Source of the DNA: CAVOOW01 sp963697675
GTDB lineage: Bacteria; Actinomycetota; Actinomycetes; JACCUZ01
Assembly (NCBI GenBank): GCA_963697675.1
Contig: CAVOOW010000005.1
Coordinates: 482,717-546,716 of the forward strand
Length of the DNA stretch: 64,000 bases
Reading direction: 5' to 3'
Below, one piece after another: positions 45,249 to 54,776 of the stretch; position 1 is the stretch's first letter; each line of letters begins with the position of its first letter. The notes beneath the pieces were generated by a model. It searched no databases. It saw only the letters and a program-made list of their open reading frames with translations, and was not told the origin of the DNA. The translations under genes and the position numbers were made by a program.

Positions 45249-46859
45249 ATGGGCGCGTTGACTGTGAACGACCTGCTTGAGGGTCATGTCGGGTTGGACA
45301 TCCAGTGCATGGACCGGATCTACCTCAATGGCTGTGTGCCGAGTCTGCAGGTGGGTGGGCAGGTGGCCGGGTTCATGACCCGGCACATGGGTTACCCGCT
45401 ACCCTCGCCAGCGATCATGGACAGGATCGGCACGTCATTCCGCCGGGCGGTCAATTCCTTCGCCGAGGACAATCACGTCCCGCTGGTCCGGTTCGGCAAG
45501 GGCGACCGGAAGATCGACGTGATGCGCCGCTATGTGGCCGCGCAGGCGCGCACGGGCCGTTCCGGGGTGGCCGCGATCGGGATCGCGCAGGAGTACCAGA
45601 ACGTGTTCGCGTCCTCTGAGTGCGGCACTGGCAAGGCGGTGTGGTTCACCTTCTATAAAGCCGACCGGCGCGTGACCTGCTTCTACTTCTACCTCTGGGA
45701 CCGGGACTTCGGTCCGGCGTTCATCAAGGTCTGCGCCTACTTCCCGTATCCGATCAAGGTCTGGGTCAACGGGCACGAGTGGGCCAAACGACAAGCCACC
45801 CACGCCGGGATCGCGTTCACCGAGCTGTCCAACGGGTTTGCCACCTGTGGGGACCCGGAGGGGTTGCAGGACATCTGCGACCGGCTCGGTCCAGGCACCA
45901 TCGAGGTGTTCTTCGAGCGCTGGATGACCATCCTGCCGCTTCCGTTGACCACAGCCGATCGAGCCGCCGGCTACTGGTGGGAGCTGTCCATGCGCCAGGT
46001 CGAGACCTCCCGCACCCTGGTCTTCCACGCGCCCCGCCACGCCCGTGCCTTCTTCGAGGCTCTCGTGGCCGACAACCTCGACATCGGTAGACCCGACCAC
46101 GTCGAGGTCATCTTCGCCGGACACCCACGCAGATGGGGACGACCACCGAAGGTGCAACCGACCTACAAGACCCGCATCGACACCCGCCAGACCGTGGGGG
46201 TCACCGTAAACGCCGACTACAAGCACTCCCGGATCAAGCAGTACCTCAAAGATGGCCGCGCCCTGCGCATCGAGACCGTGATCAACAACCCCGGCGATCT
46301 GATCTGCAAACGGCGCCTTGTCCACCTCGACGAGTTGCAGACCAAATCCCGCGACGTCAACCGCCGCCTGCTCGATACTGAACGCGTCGGGCAGGGTTGT
46401 GTCCTTGCGAGCCCAGCCTTTGAGCGGACCGCACAGCCCACCCTCACCGAGGATGGCAGGAGCTCGCCCGCACTTCGGTTCGGAGATCCTCGGGTCATGG
46501 CCCTGCTCGGCGCCCTCTGTGCCGGCCTCAACGCCCTCGGATTCACCAACCGGAGCCTTCGTGCCCAGGTGTCCCATCTGCTCGGACAGGCCTACACCGT
46601 CAACCAGATGAGCTACGACCTCGCCCGCCTACGACTCAACGGGCTCATCGAACGCCGCGAGCACACCAACACCTACCTGCTCACCCCGGACGGGCAACGT
46701 GTCGCGATCTTCTACACCAAGGTCCACGACCGGCTGCTACGACCGCTGATCGGCGCAGACCACCCACCGGCCCCCGCCGAGCTACGAACCGCACTGGCAA
46801 CAATCGACCGGCACCTACACGGCTACCTACAAGACGCCCGCCTGGGAAACACCGCCTGA
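45249..46859 (+). CDS. Orphan actinobacterial family protein, 536 aa
   Basis: Intact, well-coded gene starting at ATG 45249 (GTG 45243 possible). Recognised only as a widespread uncharacterised actinobacterial family: N-terminal LNGCVPSLQVGGQVAGFMTR, FGKGDRKIDVMRRYVAA, FTFYKADRRVTCFYFYLWD, FIKVCAYFPYPIKVWVNGHE. A basic GRPPKVQPTYKTR stretch and YKHSRIKQYLKDGRALRIET follow. The C-terminal 100 residues look like a winged helix (YTVNQMSYDLARLRLNGLIE). Conserved acidic/aromatic blocks suggest an enzyme acting on nucleic acid, but none is proven. A GAGGC-TTC-GCCTC hairpin lies at 45182, upstream. Confidence 0.75.
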   Translation: MGALTVNDLLEGHVGLDIQCMDRIYLNGCVPSLQVGGQVAGFMTRHMGYPLPSPAIMDRIGTSFRRAVNSFAEDNHVPLVRFGKGDRKIDVMRRYVAAQARTGRSGVAAIGIAQEYQNVFASSECGTGKAVWFTFYKADRRVTCFYFYLWDRDFGPAFIKVCAYFPYPIKVWVNGHEWAKRQATHAGIAFTELSNGFATCGDPEGLQDICDRLGPGTIEVFFERWMTILPLPLTTADRAAGYWWELSMRQVETSRTLVFHAPRHARAFFEALVADNLDIGRPDHVEVIFAGHPRRWGRPPKVQPTYKTRIDTRQTVGVTVNADYKHSRIKQYLKDGRALRIETVINNPGDLICKRRLVHLDELQTKSRDVNRRLLDTERVGQGCVLASPAFERTAQPTLTEDGRSSPALRFGDPRVMALLGALCAGLNALGFTNRSLRAQVSHLLGQAYTVNQMSYDLARLRLNGLIERREHTNTYLLTPDGQRVAIFYTKVHDRLLRPLIGADHPPAPAELRTALATIDRHLHGYLQDARLGNTA

Positions 46860-47340
46860 AAACCCAAGATCAATGCACGAGTTTCGGCAACCAAGTAGCG
46901 CTAGGAGGCAGCTCAAACGCCCGGCGTCAGTGGCCCATGAGCAGATGAGAGCTGACACTATGCATCGGTTCCCGCGCTCGCAACGACAATCGAGATCGGC
47001 ACGTACCGACCCCCTTGGCAGTGTTTCAGGAAACATCGGATGGTCATGATCGAAGTCGAGGCATGCGGTCCCGCACCCCTCGATGCTTGCCGGCTGGCTC
47101 ACCGTCGACGCGCTCAGTCCTGGGATCGCCGGAAGTTCTGCTCAAGGCGCCCGCAATCCGGTCGGCTCCTAGGACGGACTCGACGCGCCCTCCCCGACCG
47201 ATGACTCTTGTGCGACTGCGAAGTCGTAGTGCTAGCAGCCGCGCTCAGCGGAGCACCAACATGAAGGGAACGAGCAAGCATGGCTACGTTCATGACCATC
47301 GATTACGGCGACCGCGCCGGATATAAGGCAACTGCTCAAG
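46860..47340. other. Intergenic; one possible tiny relic
   Basis: ATG 47280 encodes MATFMTIDYGDRAGYKATAQ and stops at 47357, resembling the start of a small YCII/ABM-like protein cut off before the MBL gene. Nothing else recognised. Confidence 0.35.
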
Positions 47341-47349
47341 GTGGCCGCG

Positions 47350-48021
47350 ATGCGTGATCCCCGGCCCCGGAAGCGGGAGGGAGCGGGAAGCGAGATCTCG
47401 CCGCCGACCGTCACCCCGGTTCTGGTGGCTGAGCTGCTCGCCGAGGGTGAGCGGATGCCGGTCTACGTGCACGTCATCGACCATCCCGAGGCCCGCGTGC
47501 TTGTCGACACCGGCATGACGCAGCTGCACCCGGCGGTGGCCGACATGGATCCACGCCTGTTTCCACTGAGCGCGCGGGCCGACTTCGACCTGACCAGCAT
47601 CGACGTCGTCATCAACACGCACCTGCACTTCGACCACTGCGGCGGCAACCACCTGTTCACCGGCAGGCCGATCTACGTCCAGCGCCGGGAGCTCGACGAC
47701 GCTCGCAGCGAGGACGACTACACGATCCGCGAGTGGGTCGAGGCGCCCGGGGTGCAGTACGTACCCCTCGACGGCGCGCTCGAGTTGCTGCCGGGTCTCC
47801 GGCTCCTACCGGCGCCAGGCCACACGCGAGGCTCGCAGGTGGTCGTCGTCGAAACGCGCGGGCGTTCAGTCGTCGTCGGCGGCGACATGGCGGTCTTCTT
47901 CGCCGAGCTCGACGAGCCGCGCACCGAAGGCCAGCGGCTGGTCCGCGCGCTCGACCCTGAGGAGGTCTGGCTCTCGCACGAGCACGAGCCGTGGCGGCCG
48001 CAGGGTTCACAGCACCGCTGA
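47350..48021 (+). CDS. Metallo-beta-lactamase-fold hydrolase (N-acyl-homoserine-lactonase-like), 223 aa
   Basis: MBL fold: NTHLHFDHCGGN is the HxHxDH metal motif, PAPGHTRGSQ gives the next His, GGDMAVFF the bridging Asp and SHEHEPW the last His. The strand RVLVDTGM and overall length match the AiiA/AttM lactonase-like branch. It likely hydrolyses a lactone or ester; quorum-quenching is possible, not shown. ATG 47350, or GTG 47341. The upstream relic at 47280 may mark lost sequence. Confidence 0.87.
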   Translation: MRDPRPRKREGAGSEISPPTVTPVLVAELLAEGERMPVYVHVIDHPEARVLVDTGMTQLHPAVADMDPRLFPLSARADFDLTSIDVVINTHLHFDHCGGNHLFTGRPIYVQRRELDDARSEDDYTIREWVEAPGVQYVPLDGALELLPGLRLLPAPGHTRGSQVVVVETRGRSVVVGGDMAVFFAELDEPRTEGQRLVRALDPEEVWLSHEHEPWRPQGSQHR

Positions 48022-48377
48022 TTCAAGGGAACAAGACGGACCCTCTGGTAGACGATCGGGTTGCGGCCCTGTTTGTTAGTTACGACGTGGTCGATCCTAG
48101 GCCGCGCGGCTCCGTGCTAAGACGCGGGTCCTATCCGACCAGACGTCATGGGTGAATCGTTCCGGGCGCCTACAAAGGACAGCGTGTTACCTCTCGTGGG
48201 TGGCCCGTTTCGCTAGCCCACGGCCCCGGGCGGCATTCGTCAGGTCAGCGATGCTGGTGCCCTTCGGCTTGCAGAGACGACCGATCGGGTCAGCGTTGGG
48301 CCGCGCGCAGGTTGACACGGTCCTTCCTGGCCACCACTCTCCGGGTGAGGTGGCGAGCGCCTCGTGGGGAGTGGGAC
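48022..48377. other. Intergenic, no gene recognised
   Basis: No convincing gene or repeat. Confidence 0.4.
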
Positions 48378-48863
48378 ATGGCCGTGGTCAAGCACGTCGC
48401 TCTCGGTTTGGCGGCGGCCGTGGTCGTGGGGGTTCTCGACGGAGGCGTCGCGAGGGTCCTGATGCGCGGCGTGGCGCTGGCCACGAGGGAACCCACGGCG
48501 TTCAGCCTGGAGGCGACGCTAGGCATCATGCTCATCTTCGCCATTACCGCCGGGCCGTTGGCCGTCACGGCCGAGCTGACGTCGCGGCGGCGTGCCCGGC
48601 TGGCGGCGGGTGTCGTGGGCACCGTGCTCCTCGGGTTCTTCGCGGTCAGCATCGGTGTTCAGGAGATCGCGAACGCCGACGGCCTTGGCGTCCTCCACTG
48701 GTCGGCGCTGGTGGCATGCGTGGTCGGCTTGGCGATTGTCGTCCTGCTCCAACCTTGGGTCGTGCTTGGCGTGATCCGTCGTGGCCGCATCAAGGGGGCA
48801 CCGCCGAGCAGGCTCCCCGACGTCCGCGCAGCGCCCGAAGGGCCAGCCGTAGGCCAGACCTGA
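48378..48863 (+). CDS. Small polytopic membrane protein, 161 aa
   Basis: ATG 48378 (MAVVKHVALGLAAAVV) preceded by GGGGAGTGGGA. Four hydrophobic helices: residues about 5-22, 45-65 (LGIMLIFAITAGPLAVTA), 75-95 (GVVGTVLLGFFAVSIGV) and 105-130 (LVACVVGLAIVVLLQPWVVL), with a basic C-terminal tail ending in a Pro-rich stretch. No family recognised. Confidence 0.75.
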   Translation: MAVVKHVALGLAAAVVVGVLDGGVARVLMRGVALATREPTAFSLEATLGIMLIFAITAGPLAVTAELTSRRRARLAAGVVGTVLLGFFAVSIGVQEIANADGLGVLHWSALVACVVGLAIVVLLQPWVVLGVIRRGRIKGAPPSRLPDVRAAPEGPAVGQT

Positions 48864-49436
48864 CGGCTGGTTCAGGCCGCTGGGCAACCCTTTCCCGCGT
48901 TGCCGTTCCCACCGCCCGTTCGTCGTCCGACAACACCGCATCTGTCAGATCAGCCAGCTCAGCCGTCGCGGCGGCAGCCTCGCAGAGCAGTCGTGGTCCA
49001 TGGTGTTCCCCGGTCCCGTGTCCCTGTACCGCGACCGCGTCGGCATGGGTCGCATCGCCGGCGGCGAACGCTTGAAAAAAAGATGTCGAACTCATCCGAT
49101 CATCATGCCGGGCCGACCACATCGCATCTATGTGATCGGCCGAAGCGACACATGGAGAGCTGCCTTTTCTGGGTCGTACCAAGCAGCGCCATCCGTCGGG
49201 AGATCCCGCGCCTCCGGCTCGGTGAGTGGGGCTGCCTGACGATTGCCGAAACTTCGACCACCCGCCACTACTGAACCGAACCGCTGATTCCACGACGCGT
49301 GGTAGCGAAACGATCGCCATGCGCTGTCCTGCCGGGGGGGGCAACCAGCGGGCATCTCCGCGGAAGGTTTCGCCACGGGCAGTCCCGGGGTAGCGGGTGT
49401 TGATCCTGCGGTTCGCTCTAGGACAAGGACGACCCC
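48864..49436. other. Intergenic upstream of the GT2 gene
   Basis: No gene seen; it presumably contains the promoter for the polysaccharide synthase. A G8 run lies near 49335. Confidence 0.4.
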
Positions 49437-51768
49437 GTGCTCGCTGCCTTTCTCCTGGCCGGCTTGGTCGCCGCCGGCCTCAGCACAGTGGTGCTGCTGG
49501 CCCCGTTTCCGACGGCTACTCACGCTTACGGCGCCTGGCCATGGTCGCGCCGTCTCGGTCTCGCCCTGGTGGCGACCGCCATTTTCGACGTCGTCGTCGC
49601 AGCGGCACTGCTCGCCATTGGTGCAACATTCCACAACACGGTCGCGGCTGTCGTCGGGGTAACCCTGTCCAGCGTGTTCTGGTTGCCGATGACCCGCCGA
49701 TGGAGTGCGCGCGGACACCTCTGCTGGTCGACCACGTTCCTCCTGTTCGCCGCCTACCTGGCCTTCATGCTCGACTGGACCTTCTCCAGCGGGCTGCCCG
49801 CCGGGACAGAGGTAGGCGGCTTCCTACTGTGGCTGCTCGAGGTGTTCGCTGCGTTCCTCGGCATTGCCTATCTGTGGGAACTGTGCGACGCGCTCGGCAG
49901 CGAGCAGTGGAGGCGCCGGGTCGAGCAAGGCGCCACGCAGGTGGTACCCGACGCCGAGCTGCCCTTCGTCAGCATGCAGGTGCCGGCCCACTTCGAGCCG
50001 CCCGAGATGGTCATCGAGACGCTGAGCCGGCTGAAGGGGTTGGACTATCCGAACTACGAGATCATCGCGATCGACGACAACACCGAGGACGAGTCGCTGT
50101 GGCGTCCGGTGGAGGGCTGGTGCCGCGACAACGGCGTCAAGTTCGTGCACCTCGCGGAGTGGCCGGGCTACAAGTCGGGAGCGCTGAACTACGCCCTGCG
50201 CGAGATGACGGACGCGCGTACGCAGCTCATCGCAGTTGTGGACTCCGACTATCAGATGGAGCCGGATTTCCTGCGTCGCTGCGCACCACTTTTTGCACAA
50301 CCCGACATCGGGTTCATCCAGGCGCCACAGGACTATCGCGACTGGGAGCACGCGCCCTACTACCGACGGCTCTACTACTCCTACAACTACTTCTTCGCGG
50401 TCTCGCAGCCGTCCCGCAACGAACGCGACGGTGCCATCTTCGCCGGCACGATGGGCCTCATCCGCCGCAGCGCACTCGAAGAGGTCGGTGGCTGGGACGA
50501 GTGGTGCATCACCGAGGACGCCGAGCTTTCCCTGCGATTGCTGCGCGCCGGGTGGTCCGGCCTGCACGTCGACCGGTCCTTCGGGCGAGGCGTGATGCCG
50601 CTGACCTTCGAAGCGATGAAGGGGCAACGATTCCGTTGGTGCTACGGCGGCATCCAGATCCTGCGCAAGAACTGGCAGTGGATGCTTCCCGGCCCGGTCA
50701 CCGGTCGCAACAAGCTTTCGATGGGTCAGCGCTGGGCCTACTTCTCCGGAGCACTGCAATGGTACGGCGACCTGCTCGGCTTCATCTTCTTCCTGTTCCT
50801 GATGGCCGGCGCGGTCAACATCGCGGCCGGTGGGGGGTTATTGTTCCGCAAGCTGTCCGGCTTCCTGATCGCCACGATCCCGTTGCTCGTCGTGATCGGG
50901 CTCGTCCGCGCGATCGCGCTGGTCCGCCGTTCGAGCCCGGGCGTCCTGGCGTGATGCGCTCGGTGCGTTCCTGATCTGGCAGTCGACATCGCTGGTGACC
51001 GCACGAGCCTCGGTGCAGGCGCTCTATGCCAATGAGGCCGAGTTCCTGCGCACTCCCAAGACCAGCGAGGAGGCGCACTTCTGGGACGCGATCCGCGCCA
51101 ACCGCGCGGAGACGTTCTTCGGATTGCTCGGGCTCGCGGGCATCGTCGCTTCGCTCACCGACCCGACGAGCTATGCAGGCCCGCTGACGGCGGCCTTGCT
51201 CCTGTGGCCGACCATCGCCTATCTCAGCGCGCCGCTCAACTCTCTTGCCGCGCAACGCGCCGCCCTGCCACCGGAGCTGCGCGACCGGCGGAGCACTGAG
51301 TTCCTGCGGATCGGCAGCGCCCGACAGGTCACGGCGGCGGCAGGCGGCCTGGCGCTTGCCGGCGTGGCCGCCGCCGCAGTGCTGATGCTCACGGCCCCGG
51401 GAAACGTGCACGTGAACGGCCCGAAGATCATCGGCCCGGTGCGCGGCGATTCGACGAGCTCGTCGTCCTCCAACCCGTCGGAGGGCCCGACGACGAGCCC
51501 GAGCACGACTTCGAGCACCTCCGAGTCACCGACGAACACCGCGACCTCGAGCCCGACCGCACCGTCGAGTCCGAGCGGATCGGGCTCGCCGTCGTCGACC
51601 CCGTCCGAGTCGCCGACGGCGACCTCGACCTCGCCGAGCAGCTCGCCGAGCGGTTCACCGACCGGGAACAACGCCACGGCGTCCGCGTCACCGACCGGGA
51701 ACAACGCCACGGCGTCCGCGTCACCGACCGGGAACAACGCCACGGCGTCCGCGTCACCGACCGGCTGA
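49437..51768 (+). CDS. Membrane GT2 polysaccharide synthase (cellulose-synthase-like), single frameshift near 50948
   Basis: GTG 49437 starts a protein with four or five N-terminal helices, then a processive GT2 domain: AIDDNTED, VVDSDYQ (DxD), CITEDAEL (TED) and GQRFRW (QxxRW), all motifs of beta-glucan synthases. More helices follow. The frame stops at 50954 right after RRSSPG; shifting one base continues as WRDALGAFLIWQ, helices (FGLLGLAGIVAS), a Ser/Thr/Pro-rich region and a repeated tail to TGA 51768. The full product is about 775 residues. Convergent with a GH6 glucanase, as in cellulose-like polymer loci. The shift may be a sequence error. Confidence 0.87.
51655..51765 (+). repeat. 33-bp tandem repeat, 3.4 copies, in the GT2 C-terminus
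   Basis: Three identical 33-bp units start at 51655, 51688 and 51721, plus a 12-bp partial unit before the stop. Each encodes SPTGNNATASA. Copy identity suggests recent slippage expansion. Confidence 0.95.
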
Positions 51769-51797
51769 CAGAGGTCCTGCCCCCGACCAGCGCCGGG

Positions 51798-52781
51798 TCA
51801 CCAGTGGGCGCGCTCCGCGAGCCCGATCGCGTAGGCCGTCCACCACTGGCCGGCCGGAGGGCCGCCCTTGCAGGTTCCGTCGGACTCACCGGGTCGCTTG
51901 ATCCAGAGGTATGCGTCCGTCCGTGGGTCGCCGGTCGCGCCGGTGGGTGGCGGTCCCAGGGCCCGGTCGCGGGCGTTGCACCACTGACCGTTGGAGCCGA
52001 GCCCGTTGCGCGAGGTGTCGATCACGAAGTGCGAGCCGTCGACCCTCGAGGAGATCTGCCGCCCGTACGACCGCTCGTTGGGCGTGGAGTCGTAGTTGCT
52101 GACGTTGAGCGAGAACCCCCTGCCATCCGTTACGCCGGCGGCCCGCAGTCGCTTCGCCATCGTTGCTGCCGGGACCCATCCTGCGTGCCCGGCATCGAGA
52201 TAGACGGCAGTCCCCGGCTTGGCGGAGAGGGTTCGGACGGCGTATCGCAGCAGTGCCAGCCGCGTCGTCTGCTGCGCGGGTGTCAGGCATCCGAGCTGCG
52301 CGAGCGCGTCGGGCTCGACGACGACCGCAGCCGATCCTGCGCCCACCCCGGCCGCGAAGTTGCGGATCCATGATCGGTACGCCGACGGTGAGCTGGCGCC
52401 GCCGCCGGAGTACCCATGGCAGTCCCGCAGTGGGATGTCGTAGACGACGAACACGGGCAACGCGCCAGCGGCTCGGATCGTGCGTCGGCGTACGGCGACG
52501 GTGTGCATGAGGTCCGGGACGGGGACCCAGTCGCCGAACCAGTCGGCCTGGGCATGGTGGGCGATCTTGTCGAGCTCGGCCGCGTCATGGGGATGGGTGG
52601 CGCGCAGCTCGGCGGCGGCCTTGGTCGCTGGCGAGCCGGGGTCGACGTACAACGTGGCACCAGCAAATGGGTTGTCACGCGTGGTCGCGGCGTCGTGCGA
52701 CCCGCAGGACGCGGCGAGGACAGAGCTCACGGCAAGGACCATGGCCCAGCGGGCGGGGCCCGATGTGCTGATCCTGACCAC
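51798..52781 (-). CDS. Secreted glycoside hydrolase family 6 (endoglucanase-type), 327 aa
   Basis: GTG 52781 with CAGGAG upstream. The signal sequence MVLAVSSVLAASCGS has a lipobox-like end, so it is probably a lipoprotein. GH6 signatures: LPVFVVYDIPLRDCHGYSGG, the catalytic-acid region VVVEPDALAQLGC, AVYLDAGHAGWVP, VSNYDST, FVIDTSRNGLG and, near the end, WIKRPGESDGTC. It hydrolyses beta-1,4-glucan with inversion. Convergent with the GT2 synthase 30 bp away, it likely trims or releases that polymer. Confidence 0.93.
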   Translation of the reverse strand: MVRISTSGPARWAMVLAVSSVLAASCGSHDAATTRDNPFAGATLYVDPGSPATKAAAELRATHPHDAAELDKIAHHAQADWFGDWVPVPDLMHTVAVRRRTIRAAGALPVFVVYDIPLRDCHGYSGGGASSPSAYRSWIRNFAAGVGAGSAAVVVEPDALAQLGCLTPAQQTTRLALLRYAVRTLSAKPGTAVYLDAGHAGWVPAATMAKRLRAAGVTDGRGFSLNVSNYDSTPNERSYGRQISSRVDGSHFVIDTSRNGLGSNGQWCNARDRALGPPPTGATGDPRTDAYLWIKRPGESDGTCKGGPPAGQWWTAYAIGLAERAHW

Positions 52782-53048
52782 CCGATGCTCCTGTCCGGTG
52801 GTCCGGACCGGAAACCTGGTGGCCGGACCGGAAACCCGCCAGCGCGAACCGGAAAACCCGGCGGCCGGAGTTCCTCGACGACGGCCCATCGTCCGGGTCG
52901 CAGTTGCGCGGCGTAGACAACGAGTCCCTGCCAACCCGGGCCGCAGCGGCGCGTCGCCATTCCACGAGCAGACCGGGCCGCTTATGACCTGACCGATCGG
53001 CCGGGTCTGCAACCCAGCAGGATCGCGCCGGACAGTCCCCCTCACCAC

Positions 53049-53690
53049 GGACCGACACGACGTCCCGCTTGCTTCACGGAAGGGAGATCATCTGTCCGTG
53101 GCAAGGGAGATGAACGTCCGCCTACAGGGATCTTGGACTGTCCGCTGTCATGCGCCGCGACGCATCCAGGGCGGGACATTCCGAGCGCTCTCATCGCGGC
53201 ATGTGAGTGTCTTGGCTTTGCTCGATCTCCGGCCATTACGCGACGCACTTGATGTGTGTTTCTCGACCTCCTACAGGTTCGGCTCCGGCTCCGCCGGTGC
53301 GCGAGGACGGGTCCGATCGTATCGGCCATGGTTCGCACCTGTCGTTCCCCGATTGGCGGAAGGTCGGGTGTGCGCTCGGGAGCCAGCACACTCGACATGC
53401 GCGGCAGTCAACCGACGTAGCGACGAGGCATCAAGAAATTCTCGCCCCCTCGTCTGGTGCTCGGCGCGCACCGAGTGGCTGGTCCAACTGTTCCAGTGGG
53501 ATGTCTGGAGATGTTCGACCCGCGGCCAGGATTACCCGACCAGTCAGCGGCGCACTTGGCGTTCGGGCCGCCGGGCGGGGATTCTCGCCCCTTTGCGCCT
53601 TCGGCCCCACTGTGGGCGCGGCCCAACCAAGCCACGCCCCTGGCCAGCGCGACCGGGGCGCTGCTTGCGTTCGGGGCTAGCGTGGCAGGC
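53049..53690. other. Intergenic, no gene recognised
   Basis: No frame with plausible start, codon bias or motif; frames present are out-of-phase noise. Confidence 0.45.
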
Positions 53691-53954
53691 GTGGGCTCGA
53701 TCCAGGACGACGTTCAGCTGGTCGTGATGCAGCGGCTGCGCGACTGGGGCTTGGTCGATATCGACACCGTGAGGGAGCAAGGCCCGAAGGCAGATAGCCG
53801 CGACCTGCTGCGCGCCCTGCAGATCCTGCTCGCCGACGGGCTGATCGAACGGTCATCGCCGTTGACCTCGGCCCGCCTCGAGCGGATAGCCGCCAGCCAG
53901 GGCGGGATCTTCGTGACCAACGCCGGCGTCCGATGGCTGGCCCATGCCGAGTAA
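53691..53954 (+). CDS. Small helical hypothetical protein, 87 aa
   Basis: GTG 53691 is the chosen start because codon bias becomes convincing there; the frame is open further upstream. The sequence VVMQRLRDWGLVDIDTVREQ, DLLRALQILLADGLIERS and GIFVTNAGVRWLAHAE reads like a winged-helix or helical-bundle DNA-binding protein. No membrane segment. Unknown role. Confidence 0.55.
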   Translation: MGSIQDDVQLVVMQRLRDWGLVDIDTVREQGPKADSRDLLRALQILLADGLIERSSPLTSARLERIAASQGGIFVTNAGVRWLAHAE

Positions 53955-54209
53955 ACAGCCAACACAGGGCTACGTCGCTCAAGGGACCGCAGGGACGCGA
54001 CGATCAATCAAGTCAGGGGACCTCCCCCGATGTGGTTCCCGGCCCCTGCCGTTCCCGCATCGGGGGAACCCCCTCGCGCCGCCCAACACGCTCGCGGCCA
54101 TCTCGGGGCTACGTTGGGGGTCATGCCGGGACCGAGGGTCGCCTATGTCGCGGCCGAGCCCGGGGTGGCCTGGTCATGATCGAGCGCCTACATTTGGCGG
54201 CGTTGATGC

Positions 54210-54405
54210 GCTGATGGGCGCCGAGGCGGACGCGATCTGCGGGGCCGCCCCGTGGGGCTCGGAGCGAGGAGCGGGTCAACTCCCGCAACGGCTACCGATC
54301 CCGGGAGTGGAACACCCGCGCCGGTTACATGGAGGTCGCGATCCCCAAGCTGCGTAACGGCTCCTACTTTCCCGACTGGTTGCTCTCGAGCGGGACCCTC
54401 GGCTG
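54210..54405 (+). pseudogene. IS256-family transposase, N-terminal fragment
   Basis: In mixed frames: ADAICGAA, then ERVNSRNGYRSREWNTRAG and VAIPKLRNGSYFPDWLL, the N-terminal part of an IS256 transposase. Homology ends exactly at FPDWLL, after which SSGTLG is unrelated. One frameshift is needed near 54260. Confidence 0.75.
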
Positions 54406-54434
54406 TGAGGCCCCGCGACGGCAAACGCCGCTCC

Positions 54435-54776
54435 TTACACCGCCATAGCTCGGAAGGTCCCGCCGATCTGGTCTCCGCTGACCATCTCGTTCCACCGTTC
54501 CGCGTCGCGGGCCGCAGCTTCTTCGCCATTCGCCTCTCGCAGCAGTGGATCAATCTCCCAGTCGCTGGGGTCGCCGCCCTGGAGTATGAACGTGAAGTAC
54601 ACGACACCGTCGCTTTCCTCGGTGGAGCGCAGTGTCTGCCAGCGATCGTCCAGGACCGGCCGCGCTTTCCGCACGGCCGGCACGAGGGTCGTGCGCACCC
54701 ACTCCTCGAACTCGTCTGCCTTATCGGCATGTACGGGGGTGAGATAGATGTGTCGCCTGTCGTCTACTTCGCCCAT
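54435..54776 (-). CDS. Hypothetical protein, 113 aa
   Basis: ATG 54776, GGGAAG upstream. Compact alpha/beta protein: HIYLTPVHADKADEFEEWVR, VVYFTFILQGGDPSDWEIDP, RWNEMVSGDQIGGTFRAMAV. The pattern is that of a small ferredoxin-like (ABM-like) domain, which is tentative. Intact and well-coded. No operon partner. Confidence 0.7.
   Translation of the reverse strand: MGEVDDRRHIYLTPVHADKADEFEEWVRTTLVPAVRKARPVLDDRWQTLRSTEESDGVVYFTFILQGGDPSDWEIDPLLREANGEEAAARDAERWNEMVSGDQIGGTFRAMAV

Noticed and set aside
51655..51765. CRISPR-like repeat array
   Set aside because: Contiguous 33-bp units without spacers, in frame within the GT2 tail. No CRISPR array or cas gene was seen anywhere in the window.
53098..53690. 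209-residue plus-strand frame
   Set aside because: Arg/Ser/Trp-rich composition, no motif, overlaps the better-supported gene at 53691.
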